Source of the DNA: Flavobacterium sp. CF136
Lineage (GTDB): Bacteria; Bacteroidota; Bacteroidia; Flavobacteriales; Flavobacteriaceae
Assembly (NCBI RefSeq): GCF_000282055.1
Contig: NZ_AKJZ01000008.1
Span: forward strand, 1 to 64,000
DNA length: 64,000 nt
Direction of reading: 5' to 3'
Position 1 is the stretch's first letter. Each line of letters starts with the position of its first letter. Of this stretch, positions 1 to 8,931 are shown in pieces. The notes below the pieces were generated by a model. The model saw nothing but the letters and a program-made list of their open reading frames with translations, was not told the origin of the DNA and ran no database searches. A program made the position numbers and the translations under genes.

Positions 1-107
1 ATTCACATAACTGGCCTATGTAAAAGAAATGTATTTCTTTTTGAATTCTTTTTAAAATAATGTCTATGTTTCTATGTGTTAAAAATAAAATTACACCCAA
101 CAACTAT

Positions 108-142
108 AAAAAAAGCTTCCAAATTATGGAAGCTTTTTTTTA
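108..142. terminator. Bidirectional hairpin terminator
   Basis: An 11-bp stem (AAAAAGCTTCC / GGAAGCTTTTT) with a 7-nt loop is flanked by A-runs on the left and T-runs on the right, so it can act on both strands. It lies downstream of the minus-strand barrel gene that ends at 287 and would also stop plus-strand transcription entering from outside the window. Confidence 0.6.
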
Positions 143-181
143 TCTAATGAGATTTGTTAATCTAAAAATCTTCAATTTTTG

Positions 182-269
182 TGTCAGGCTGAGCCTATTC
201 GGCTTTGCTCAGGATAAACTTGGTCAAAGCCTTTTTCGGTACAGGCCTTCGACTCCGCTCAGGGTGACA
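182..269. repeat. REP-like intergenic inverted repeat (TGTCA..CTGAGC family)
   Basis: The ends are an imperfect inverted repeat: TGTCAGGCTGAGC at 182-194 and GCTCAGGGTGACA at 257-269. The right half also carries CTTCGACTCCGCTCAG. Related elements occur at 24167-24232 and 27889-27959. A short ORF running through this region (60-290) is judged not to be a gene. Confidence 0.55.
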
Positions 270-286
270 TTATTAGTTCGGGAATC

Positions 287-2044
287 TTAAAAATCAAATT
301 TATAATTCGCTCCAACCAGCACCTGAAATCCTTGTACAGGATAGTTTAGCCATTTTTCGTATGCCTGATTTCCAATATTATTCAATTTTAAGAATAAAGT
401 CAAACGCTCATTGTGTTTGTATCCTAAATGTGCGTTGGCATCAAAATAACTTTTTAAAGTAACTAAAACCAGATCTGTTCCCAAATCAGTATTTGCCTGC
501 ATATCCTTACGTTCTCCCACATAAAAAACATTTAAACCCGCATACCATTGTTTGGTTATATTTACATCCAGATTAGAGCTCAATTTCATTGACGGCAAAT
601 TCCATGCTTCTACGGGCGCGTCGGTTTTGTAACTATTAAAAGTTCCGTTGATTCCAAAAGTAACATTTTCAGAAAAATCAGCTTTTAGTTCTGCATAAAA
701 ACGAAGTGTTCTGATGTCTTCATAAACAACTCCAAAAGAATTTCCGTAAGCGTAATTTTGATTTGAAAAATCTTCTGTATAATTATTGCTTTTAAACAAG
801 GCTTTGTCTTTTTCATTCAAATAGGACCCTGTCAAATTATAATTTACATTGTTCGCCAGTTTCCCTTTCAAACCTGCAAAAGCATTATATTGAGTACTTG
901 ATGGTCTCATATCTATTAATGTTGGCGACAAAAACGGATTTTCAGTCACAAAATCAGCGTACGAATTCTGATTTAAACTTCCATTTACACCTGTATAGAA
1001 AATCATCAAATCTCCAACCAATTTATACGAAGCATTTACTTTTGGATAAATATAAAACTTGTTTCCGCTATTTTCAGAATCCAATGCATAATATAATCCT
1101 GCTCCTAATTCTAAAGTCCAGTCGTTTTCATTAACTACAAAACTTGGCTCGATTCCAAAATTGGTCAAGCTATATTTTACAGGTTCAGTATTATCTCCAG
1201 CATAATTATTCTCAAAACGTCCGCTTACGTGGTCAATAATCACATTTGTATTGACTGACTGATCCATTACATCAACTTTAAAAGTCGGTTTTAGGTAAAA
1301 GCGATTTTCTGAAGAAGAAAAACTATCTGAAAAGTGCGTAAATTTGGTTGCTACTTTACTAAAAATACTTTCGTTAAATTCCATGTTTCCTCCCAAAGAA
1401 ATAGTATTATAAGAATGATTTGGATTAATTTTATTTATTAAATCAAAACGATCTCCCGGAAGTAAAGTCGAACCAAAATCAGCCGGCAAGCCATACCAAT
1501 TGTATATTTGATTTTGATATCCTAAATCAATATTCCATGACATATCGCGATTATTCTGGCCATAACCAACATTTAATGCCGTATCATAAAATTCATCATT
1601 CAATTGTACATCTTTAATTCCGCCTTGTGATGAATGATGACGGAACATTCCCGCCACATAATCATTGTTTCCTAAATCCTGCGTCACGAATAATTCGGCA
1701 TTCAGGGTTCCGTAATTTCCAACCCCTACAGTCGCATAATTACTAAACAAACGCTCTTGTTTTGATTTCTCGACACCTTCTGCTTTTCCTTTTGAAGGTG
1801 TAAAAGTAGATGCTACAGGAACTGACAAAATACTGTATTTAATAGTTTCTTTAGGCTGATTCCCTGTATCGTCAAGCGAAGGAGTTTCCTTTACTTTAAA
1901 AGCGTCTGATATAGTTGGCGAATAAGGCTTTACCACATTTACAGTTTCGGTACCAATGGTTTCTTCTTTCTTTTGTGCAAATGAAAGCTGAAAAACAAAC
2001 AGCAAAATCAAAATGATAGTTTTATTCTGGAAATTAATTTTCAT
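287..2044 (-). CDS. TonB-receptor-like outer-membrane beta-barrel protein
   Basis: A 585-residue exported protein. Residues 1-23 form a signal peptide ending in SFAQ. After a short acidic/Pro-rich segment, the rest is made of alternating amphipathic strands with aromatic girdle residues and a terminal Phe, as in outer-membrane barrels. It lacks a recognisable plug domain and is shorter than full TonB-dependent receptors (700-1000 residues), so transport through a gated pore is uncertain. It lies in a minus-strand run with a PhzF gene and a large TPR protein. The barrel fold is seen in the sequence; substrate is unknown. Confidence 0.7.
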   Translation of the reverse strand: MKINFQNKTIILILLFVFQLSFAQKKEETIGTETVNVVKPYSPTISDAFKVKETPSLDDTGNQPKETIKYSILSVPVASTFTPSKGKAEGVEKSKQERLFSNYATVGVGNYGTLNAELFVTQDLGNNDYVAGMFRHHSSQGGIKDVQLNDEFYDTALNVGYGQNNRDMSWNIDLGYQNQIYNWYGLPADFGSTLLPGDRFDLINKINPNHSYNTISLGGNMEFNESIFSKVATKFTHFSDSFSSSENRFYLKPTFKVDVMDQSVNTNVIIDHVSGRFENNYAGDNTEPVKYSLTNFGIEPSFVVNENDWTLELGAGLYYALDSENSGNKFYIYPKVNASYKLVGDLMIFYTGVNGSLNQNSYADFVTENPFLSPTLIDMRPSSTQYNAFAGLKGKLANNVNYNLTGSYLNEKDKALFKSNNYTEDFSNQNYAYGNSFGVVYEDIRTLRFYAELKADFSENVTFGINGTFNSYKTDAPVEAWNLPSMKLSSNLDVNITKQWYAGLNVFYVGERKDMQANTDLGTDLVLVTLKSYFDANAHLGYKHNERLTLFLKLNNIGNQAYEKWLNYPVQGFQVLVGANYKFDF

Positions 2045-2071
2045 ATTTTATTTTTTTGAGAACAAGATGAA

Positions 2072-2149
2072 AGAATATAGAAAATAGACTTTTACTAAAT
2101 CTATATTTCCTTCAATACTCTTTGCTTTTTGTTCTATTCTCTATATTCT
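2072..2149. repeat. Imperfect intergenic inverted repeat, copy 1
   Basis: The gap between the barrel gene and the PhzF gene carries AGAATATAGAAAATAGACT (2072-2090) and the opposing TTCTCTATATTCT (2137-2149). The same two arms recur in the next gap at 3103-3155. The rest of the gap is AT-rich with further CTATTTT-type repeats. Confidence 0.5.
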
Positions 2150-2207
2150 ATTTTCTAAAATCTATTTTTATTATCTAATTCTATTCTCTAATTAACTAAT
2201 CTTCTAG

Positions 2208-3074
2208 TTAGACTTCCCATTCGCCTGCGGCAACAAATTGGGCTTTTCCTCCAATTTCGATTTCAAAATTATCCTTTGATCTTTTTCCATTGAAATAAAT
2301 CTGCGAAGGTCTTTGAATATAATCTCCCTGATAATTAATTGTTTTAATTTTATCCAAATGATATTTTAAAAGAAACGCCTGCAGACAAGTACTTGCACTT
2401 CCTGTAGCAGCATCTTCAACCAGTTGATTATTTTCTACACATAACATTCTGCTTATAATTTTTGATTCTTCCAAATAATAAAAGTATAATGCTCTGTGGT
2501 TTGTTTTGCAATTTGCTTTTAGCCATTTATCCGTTTTATCTTTATCTAAAACCAAATTTTCTAATGCCCTTTTATTTTTAAGCGGGACAATCACAAAAGC
2601 ACTTCCTGTGGTTACTTCCTGAATTGGATATTTATCTTCAAAATCTTCTGATTTTAAATTGCTGAATAACTCAAAATCATTTTTTGAAAAAGTATCCCAA
2701 AATTTTGGCTGAGCAGCCCTTAACCAAATCAAATTCTCTGATTCGTGTATCGGAATTTCTCCAATTGGAACCTGCAAAGCAATATTTTTTGGCTGATTTT
2801 GAAATATTTTATTCATTAAAACCCATGAAGTTCCAATAATAGGATGACCTGCAAATTGCATTTCTTTTTCAGGGGTAAATATTCGAACCTCAGCAATATT
2901 GTTTTGTGAATCAAGCTTCGTAATAAAAGTACTTTCAGCAAAATTAATTTCGCGGGCAATTTGCTGCATTTCTTTTGCCTCTACAATATTTCCAACGGTT
3001 AAAAAAACCGCCAGCTGATTGCCGGCATATTTATTTTCAGCAAAAACATCAACTATATAAAAAGGTAAACTCAT
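2208..3074 (-). CDS. PhzF-family isomerase/epimerase
   Basis: A 288-residue protein of the diaminopimelate-epimerase-like PhzF family. It opens with the family signature (VDVFAENKYAGNQLAVF, residues 8-24), has the candidate catalytic Glu47 in NFAEST, and the EDAATGSAS loop near residue 220 that closes the active site in this family. Length is typical. Most bacterial PhzF homologues outside phenazine clusters have unknown substrates, and no phenazine genes are present here. ATG start at 3074; no strong ribosome-binding site, as usual in this phylum. Cytoplasmic, with no signal peptide. Confidence 0.85.
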   Translation of the reverse strand: MSLPFYIVDVFAENKYAGNQLAVFLTVGNIVEAKEMQQIAREINFAESTFITKLDSQNNIAEVRIFTPEKEMQFAGHPIIGTSWVLMNKIFQNQPKNIALQVPIGEIPIHESENLIWLRAAQPKFWDTFSKNDFELFSNLKSEDFEDKYPIQEVTTGSAFVIVPLKNKRALENLVLDKDKTDKWLKANCKTNHRALYFYYLEESKIISRMLCVENNQLVEDAATGSASTCLQAFLLKYHLDKIKTINYQGDYIQRPSQIYFNGKRSKDNFEIEIGGKAQFVAAGEWEV

Positions 3075-3102
3075 TTCTTCTTTTTTTTAGAGAATAGAAA
3101 AA

Positions 3103-3155
3103 AGAATATAGAAAATAGACTCCGCACTCAATCTGTATTCTTTTCTCTATATTCT
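3103..3155. repeat. Imperfect intergenic inverted repeat, copy 2
   Basis: AGAATATAGAAAATAGACT (3103-3121) is identical to the copy at 2072 and is again followed by TTCTCTATATTCT (3143-3155). It fills the gap between the PhzF gene and the TPR gene, so both gaps of this gene run hold the same hairpin. Confidence 0.5.
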
Positions 3156-3161
3156 TTATTC

Positions 3162-6100
3162 TTATTTAGTAATCGACGAATTTGTTTTAGATTCTTCTAA
3201 TTTGATCGCGCTTAACTCTCTTTTCGCTTCTTCAACTACATCCGGATAATCTGTAAAATTATTTATTACGTTATCTAAAATATAAGTTGCCTGATAACTG
3301 TCTTTTAATCCGTAGAAGTTTTTCGCCATTAAAACCAAACTCTTCGCTCCGTAATATTTAAAAGCTGAATAATTTTTTGCCAACTTCTGAACTGCTACAT
3401 TCGAAGCATCAAATTTGCCTTCTTTGGTTTTAAAATAAGCATCATAATACAAAGCTTCTGCCGCCAATTCTCCTTTTGATGTTGCAGATAATTTAGCATA
3501 CGCTGCTTTTGCCTTATCTTCATCTCCGGTTTGCATTGCTGCACGCGCTACGATAATCTGCGCATCACTTTTTACATTTGTATCTGCTTTAGGGTTTTGC
3601 AATACTTTGTCCGCATAAACTACTGAATTGTCATAATCTTTTTTGTCGTAATAACATTTCATCAAATTCGCCTGAGCAAAACTTTTATTCTGAGGATAAT
3701 CTGCTTCGCTTTCTAATCGAACCAATACCGGAATCGATTTATCGCAGTCTTTCGCTTTTAAGAAAATTTGAGATAATCTCGTTAAGGCTTGTTCTGTAAA
3801 TTCGTTTCTTGACTGATCTATTACATATTGATAATTAGCAACTGATTTGCTTTCTGAACCTTCTGCGAAATATAATTGTGCCAGATAAAAATTAGCTTCC
3901 AAAGAATGAATTCCTGATGGAAATTTACTCACATAACCTGTAAAACCTGTGATTGCCAATTTACTATTGTTCTGATTGTATTGTTTAAACGCCCCTTCAT
4001 AAGTGTCATTATCTAAATCAACATCTGTAACAGCAACAAAATCCAGGGTACGTACCCAAGTTGCATATTCATCTACTTTTCCTGAGTCAACATAAATTAA
4101 TCTTGCTGTAGATACTGCCTCCAGCGCTTCCGGTGTTTTTGGAAATTCGGCTGCAACTTTTTTGAATTTCACCAAAGCCTGCTCATCACGATCTGTATTA
4201 TAATAAATCAAACCCTGTTTCAAAATAGCTTTTGAGGTAAATGAACCATTTTTAAATTCTGAAATTAACTGATCGTAAGTCTTAATCGCCTGGTCGTTTT
4301 TCTTATCGGCAACATATGTATTGGCCAACTCATATAAAACATCATCCCTGTAAGATGATTTTTTATACATCAAAAGAAAATTATTCAGCTCATCAATTTT
4401 CTTGTCATTTTTAGACATAAATCCGTACGAAATTGCTTTTTGATACTGAGCGTAATCAGCGTCAACTCCTTTTGCATTAATAGCTTTCGCATATGCTTCC
4501 ATCGCAGGTCCATATTTTGCATTTACAAATCGACAATCTCCCAGACGCAGATAAGAATCATTTAAACGTACTTTATCTTCTTTTGAATTATTAATTTGTG
4601 CCTCAAATGAACTTGCTGCCTGATCATATTCCTTCAATTTAAAATAGGTATAACCAATATTATAATTGATGTTTTTGTATTCGTCAGTCTTTTTTGCTTC
4701 AGCCAAACCTGCAAACTGTTTGTAGCTTAACAGTGCATTTTCAAAATCATCCGTAACATATTCAGATTCTGCTTTCCAGAAAGTGGCACGGGCTGTAAAC
4801 TCAGGATTTTTTTGTTCTTTAACAGCGCCATTGAACATTTTTAATGCCTCTGAGTAATTAGATTCAGTATATAATTCCATTCCTCTGTAAAAAAGCACTT
4901 TTTGGTAGGCTAATTTATTTTCCGGTGTTTTATTTTTCTCTAATAAAACTAAAGCTTCTTTATAATTTTTAGAAGAAATATAAGAGTCGACTAATAATTT
5001 TTCTACTTCAGATTTACTTGAATTGTTTGGATATTTTTCCAAAAAATCAAGCAGGATTCCGGGAACTGTCTGATATTGATTTCCAATTTCATAACTCAAT
5101 TTAGCATAATTCAAAGCTGCATCTTCCTTAATTTCAGCATTAAATTCCATTTCAGAAGCATTCTTAAAAGCATTTAGCGCTTCTTGTTTTTTACCCGTAT
5201 TCAGATAGCTCAATCCCAGATGGTAATAGGCGTTTTGTGCAACGAAATCTTTTCCTTCGATGATTTTATTGAATTGAGAAATCGCCTTTTCATAATTTTT
5301 TTGTTCGTAATAAGCGTAACCCAACTGATAGAAATCAGTATTATTCCATTTTCCTTTTTTACCTGCATATTGCTCTAAAAATGGAATTGCTTTACCGTAT
5401 TGTTTTAAATTAAAATAACTTTCTCCTATAATTTTATTCAGTTCCGATTTTTCAAGTGCATTTGATTTAGCCATTGCTGTTTGTCCCAAATCGATTGCTT
5501 TTTGAAAATTTCCCAGTTTAAAATTCATATCAGCCTGATAATACGAAAGTTTTTCCTTGTATTTTTCTTCGCCTGAAACTTCATCAAAATATTTGGTAGC
5601 TTCTTTGTAATCGTCTCCTTCATAAGCCATAAAACCTAGATAATATTTGGCTTGGGAACCAAATTCAGGGGAGTTTACCACTTTATTAAAATAGGATGTA
5701 GCTTCTTTTTTCTTTTTGGCATTAAAATAACTGTATCCTTTCTGGAAATTGAATTTATCCAAATCTGACTTGCTCATATAGCTTTCATCCACTTTATCAA
5801 ACCACTGTAAAGCTTTCGGATAATTGCCTTGCTCAAAGAAAAAATGGGCTGCTTCTATGTAAGCCTGGTTTTGTTTTGTACTGGTTGGATAGTCGTCAAC
5901 AAATTTTTCCATCAAAGCATCTGCATTTGCCTGATTGGTCCTGATAGCACAATTGGCTATGTAATATGCACAATCTGACTGAACTTCCTCAGTCGTTGCT
6001 TCGTTTTTTACATGCTCAAAAATAAGTTGTGCCGAAGCATATTGTTTGTCGTTATATAAAGCCAGCGCCTTATCAAATTCTTTTAAATCGTAGGTGTAAA

Positions 6101-6176
6101 TAGCCGATTTTTGTGCCAAAACTGTGGTCGAAATAAAGAGAACTTGTAGTAAAAAGAACCAGAAAAGTTTACGCAT
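3162..6176 (-). CDS. Exported tetratricopeptide-repeat protein
   Basis: A 1004-residue protein with a signal peptide (residues 1-22, ending VLAQ) followed by about 20-25 degenerate TPR units over almost the whole length, recognisable by recurring A..YF..G.Y..A...F patterns such as YKEATKYFDEV and YDQAASSFEAQ. It is probably a periplasmic or outer-membrane-associated scaffold. It stands divergently from ftsE across a 239-bp gap and is followed by PhzF and a barrel protein on the same strand, so a shared envelope role with the barrel is possible but inferred. No catalytic domain is visible. Confidence 0.8.
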   Translation of the reverse strand: MRKLFWFFLLQVLFISTTVLAQKSAIYTYDLKEFDKALALYNDKQYASAQLIFEHVKNEATTEEVQSDCAYYIANCAIRTNQANADALMEKFVDDYPTSTKQNQAYIEAAHFFFEQGNYPKALQWFDKVDESYMSKSDLDKFNFQKGYSYFNAKKKKEATSYFNKVVNSPEFGSQAKYYLGFMAYEGDDYKEATKYFDEVSGEEKYKEKLSYYQADMNFKLGNFQKAIDLGQTAMAKSNALEKSELNKIIGESYFNLKQYGKAIPFLEQYAGKKGKWNNTDFYQLGYAYYEQKNYEKAISQFNKIIEGKDFVAQNAYYHLGLSYLNTGKKQEALNAFKNASEMEFNAEIKEDAALNYAKLSYEIGNQYQTVPGILLDFLEKYPNNSSKSEVEKLLVDSYISSKNYKEALVLLEKNKTPENKLAYQKVLFYRGMELYTESNYSEALKMFNGAVKEQKNPEFTARATFWKAESEYVTDDFENALLSYKQFAGLAEAKKTDEYKNINYNIGYTYFKLKEYDQAASSFEAQINNSKEDKVRLNDSYLRLGDCRFVNAKYGPAMEAYAKAINAKGVDADYAQYQKAISYGFMSKNDKKIDELNNFLLMYKKSSYRDDVLYELANTYVADKKNDQAIKTYDQLISEFKNGSFTSKAILKQGLIYYNTDRDEQALVKFKKVAAEFPKTPEALEAVSTARLIYVDSGKVDEYATWVRTLDFVAVTDVDLDNDTYEGAFKQYNQNNSKLAITGFTGYVSKFPSGIHSLEANFYLAQLYFAEGSESKSVANYQYVIDQSRNEFTEQALTRLSQIFLKAKDCDKSIPVLVRLESEADYPQNKSFAQANLMKCYYDKKDYDNSVVYADKVLQNPKADTNVKSDAQIIVARAAMQTGDEDKAKAAYAKLSATSKGELAAEALYYDAYFKTKEGKFDASNVAVQKLAKNYSAFKYYGAKSLVLMAKNFYGLKDSYQATYILDNVINNFTDYPDVVEEAKRELSAIKLEESKTNSSITK

Positions 6177-6366
6177 TGTAATTATATTTAGTATTCAAAT
6201 GTATCATTTTATACCGTTTATAACGAAATGTTTCCTGTATTTATTATAAACAAATATTTTAACAGTTGTTATTTAACACCATCTTAAAGTTCAAAATATT
6301 GGTTCTCAAACATTCAAAAACAATTAGTATTTTAAAGGTTTTCTTCAGAAATGATTAAAATTTATT

Positions 6367-6396
6367 TTGAATCCAACCGTTAACTTATTACTTTTA
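6367..6396 (+). promoter_or_regulatory. Candidate promoter of ftsE
   Basis: TTG at 6367-6369 and TACTTTTA at 6389-6396 are separated by 19 bp, close to the Bacteroidota -33/-7 pattern TTG..TAnnTTTG (last base differs). A start about 7 bp downstream would leave a leader of roughly 13 nt before the ATG at 6416. Confidence 0.45.
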
Positions 6397-6415
6397 CATT
6401 CAAATCAAATTTATT

Positions 6416-7099
6416 ATGTCAGAAATCGTACTATCTCTTAAAGATGTCACTATATACCAGGAAGGAAGAAAAATTTTATCACATATTAATTTAGATGTTC
6501 AGCATGGTGAGTTCATCTATATAATTGGAAAAACAGGTTCCGGAAAAAGTAGTTTCATGAAAACCCTGTACGGCGATTTACCTCTTTCTGAAGGTGAAGG
6601 ACATATTGTAGAGTTTGATTTAGCTACCCTGAAAGAAAATCAAATTCCGTATTTGAGACGTAAAATTGGAATTGTATTCCAGGATTTCAAACTACTTCCG
6701 GACAGAACTGTAAAAGACAATATGTTATTTGTTCTTAAAGCTACCGGCTGGGTAGAAAAAGAAGCTATGCAACATCAAATCGATGAAGTTTTAGACAAAG
6801 TAGGCATGAAAGATTTCATGAATAAAATGCCACACCAGCTTTCCGGAGGTGAACAGCAACGTGTTGCTATTGCAAGGGCTTTATTAAATGATCCGGAATT
6901 TATTTTAGCTGATGAACCTACCGGAAATCTTGATCCACAGACAAGTTCAGAGGTTTTAGAAGTTTTGAAAAAAATCAATAGTAACGGCAAAACGGTTATC
7001 ATGGCTACACATGACTATGCTTTATTAATGAAATTCCCGTCTAAAACATTGAAGTGTGAGGATGAAAGAATTTTTGAAGTTGTACAGCGATCTGTGTAA
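6416..7099 (+). CDS. ftsE: Cell-division ABC transporter ATPase FtsE
   Basis: A 227-residue ABC ATPase. Walker A GKTGSGKS is at 38-45, the Q-loop Gln is at 89, the LSGGEQQ signature at 142-148, Walker B FILADE at 162-167, and the switch His at 199. FtsE works with the membrane protein FtsX at the division site to control peptidoglycan hydrolases. No ftsX lies in this window; instead the stop codon overlaps the start of a glycosyltransferase (TAATG). The lack of a nearby permease leaves open a related LolD/MacB-type ATPase, but size and motifs favour FtsE. Confidence 0.8.
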   Translation: MSEIVLSLKDVTIYQEGRKILSHINLDVQHGEFIYIIGKTGSGKSSFMKTLYGDLPLSEGEGHIVEFDLATLKENQIPYLRRKIGIVFQDFKLLPDRTVKDNMLFVLKATGWVEKEAMQHQIDEVLDKVGMKDFMNKMPHQLSGGEQQRVAIARALLNDPEFILADEPTGNLDPQTSSEVLEVLKKINSNGKTVIMATHDYALLMKFPSKTLKCEDERIFEVVQRSV

Positions 7100-7989
7100 T
7101 GCTTTCTATACTTATTCCTACTTATAATTATAATGTTTTTCCTTTAGTTTTTGAATTAAAAGAACAATGTATTTCGTGTGGAATTCAATTTGAAATTTTA
7201 TGTCAAGATGATGCTTCATTTTCATTATTAAATATTGAAAATGAGATCATAAATACATATGAAAACTGTTGTTTTTTCATAAACAATTGGAATCTTGGAA
7301 GAGGCAAAAATATTAATTCGCTGGCTGAAAAAGCAAAGTATAACTGGTTACTTATTTTAGATTGTGACACCTTTCCTGTTCAAAAAGATTTTATAAAAAA
7401 ATACATTAAAACTACCGAAAATATTGCACATATAGTAGTTTTTGGCGGAATTGAATATAAAAAAGAAAAACCAGAAAAAGAAAAACTTCTTCGTTGGGTG
7501 TATGGAAATAAAAGAGAGTCCCTTTCTTTAAAAACAAGAAAAGAAAAACCAAACGGTCGTGCATTGACCTCTAATTTACTGATCCAAAAAGAAATTTTCA
7601 CCAAGAACTCGTTTGATGACTCAATAACAAAATACGGTTATGAAGATTTATGTTTTTTGGCTGTATTAGAAACAAAAAATATTCAGGTCAACCATATAGA
7701 CAACCCTACTTTTCATCTTAATCTGGAAACTTCAGCCCTTTTCCTGGAAAAAACAAAAACTTCTCTGGAAAATTTAGCATTTATTGTTGCTTCCAAAATT
7801 ATAGATTCTGTCGATACTAAAATTATTACTACATATAACTTATTAGAGAAATTAATGCTTGTTAAATTAACTTCTTATATTTTTAAAAAATTAGAACCGA
7901 ATATTAGAACTAATTTACTTTCAGAAAACCCTTCCTTATTTCTATTCGATCTATATAAATTGGGTTATTATTGTAATTTAAAAAAATAA
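7099..7989 (+). CDS. Family 2 glycosyltransferase
   Basis: A 296-residue GT-A enzyme. The N-terminus (SILIPTYNYN, residues 3-12) is the GT2 nucleotide-sugar start; Asp37-Asp38 is the first acidic pair and the metal-binding DXD-type motif is DCD at 88-90. The ATG shares one base with the ftsE stop codon, so it is probably translated by coupling. It should transfer a sugar from a nucleotide donor to a cell-surface glycan; donor and acceptor cannot be read from the sequence. The second GT2 gene follows after 6 bp. Confidence 0.8.
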   Translation: MLSILIPTYNYNVFPLVFELKEQCISCGIQFEILCQDDASFSLLNIENEIINTYENCCFFINNWNLGRGKNINSLAEKAKYNWLLILDCDTFPVQKDFIKKYIKTTENIAHIVVFGGIEYKKEKPEKEKLLRWVYGNKRESLSLKTRKEKPNGRALTSNLLIQKEIFTKNSFDDSITKYGYEDLCFLAVLETKNIQVNHIDNPTFHLNLETSALFLEKTKTSLENLAFIVASKIIDSVDTKIITTYNLLEKLMLVKLTSYIFKKLEPNIRTNLLSENPSLFLFDLYKLGYYCNLKK

Positions 7990-7995
7990 TCCGAC

Positions 7996-8931
7996 ATGGC
8001 ATTTTTTTCTGTTATCATTCCGCTCTATAATAAAGCCGATTATATTGAAAACACCTTAAAAAGTGTTATCAGTCAAACTTTTACAGATTATGAAATCATA
8101 GTAATTAATGACGGATCTACTGATAAAAGTGAAACTTTAGTGCTTGGATTTAATGATGAAAGAATCAATATTTACAATCAAAAAAACCAAGGAGTCTCTG
8201 TGGCCAGAAATTTTGGAATACAAAAATCTCAAGGAAAACTTATTGCTTTTCTGGATGCTGATGATTTTTGGTTTCCAAATCATTTAGAAGAATTAGCCAA
8301 TTTATACCATGATTTCCCAGACTGTGGAATGTATTGTTCCCGATATAAAATTAGAACGACCGAAAATCACTTTCAAATACCCCATTATAAAGAAATAAAA
8401 AGTTCTTTTAGGGGAATTGTAGAAAATTATTTTTTTTCAAACCGTCCTTTTAGAATTACATGGACTTCCTGCTTGGCTATACCAAAAGAAATTTTAGAAA
8501 AATTCGAGGGATTTACACCTAATATAACAAATGGGCAGGATTTTGAGTTGTGGACAAAAATAGGTATAGAGTATCAAGTTGCTATTACAAATACAATTAC
8601 GGCTATATATAATTTTTACATTCCTGACAGTCTTGCAAAGAACAACATTAGTTCAATGAAATTAATGGATTTTGAACAATTTATAATATCAGAACAACAA
8701 AACCCTGATTTAAAAGCATTCTTAGACATACATCGTTTCTTTTATGCTATTTTATATAAAACGTATGGGGATAGTAATATTGCCAACAAATTTTATTATG
8801 GAATAAACAAAAAAAACATAGGTTTAATAAATCGTTTGCTTTTTCATTTACCAAAAAAAATGTTGCAAAAATTATACAAAATTAAACATTTACTCAAGAA
8901 AAAAAGCCTTGAATTCTCAACATATAACTAA
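7996..8931 (+). CDS. Family 2 glycosyltransferase
   Basis: A 311-residue GT2 protein with a textbook start (FSVIIPLYNKADYIENTL), NDGSTD at 38-43 for uridine-nucleotide binding and DADD at 87-90 as the DXD metal site. The C-terminal part is basic and may touch the membrane. It is the last gene of the ftsE / GT2 / GT2 run. Its stop codon overlaps the stop of the convergent methyltransferase gene by 4 bp. Substrate unknown; a role in the surrounding polysaccharide locus is inferred from context. Confidence 0.85.
   Translation: MAFFSVIIPLYNKADYIENTLKSVISQTFTDYEIIVINDGSTDKSETLVLGFNDERINIYNQKNQGVSVARNFGIQKSQGKLIAFLDADDFWFPNHLEELANLYHDFPDCGMYCSRYKIRTTENHFQIPHYKEIKSSFRGIVENYFFSNRPFRITWTSCLAIPKEILEKFEGFTPNITNGQDFELWTKIGIEYQVAITNTITAIYNFYIPDSLAKNNISSMKLMDFEQFIISEQQNPDLKAFLDIHRFFYAILYKTYGDSNIANKFYYGINKKNIGLINRLLFHLPKKMLQKLYKIKHLLKKKSLEFSTYN

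Noticed and set aside
60..290. 76-residue ORF
   Set aside because: It runs through a terminator hairpin and a REP-like repeat; the translation is low in protein-like character and the region is intergenic.
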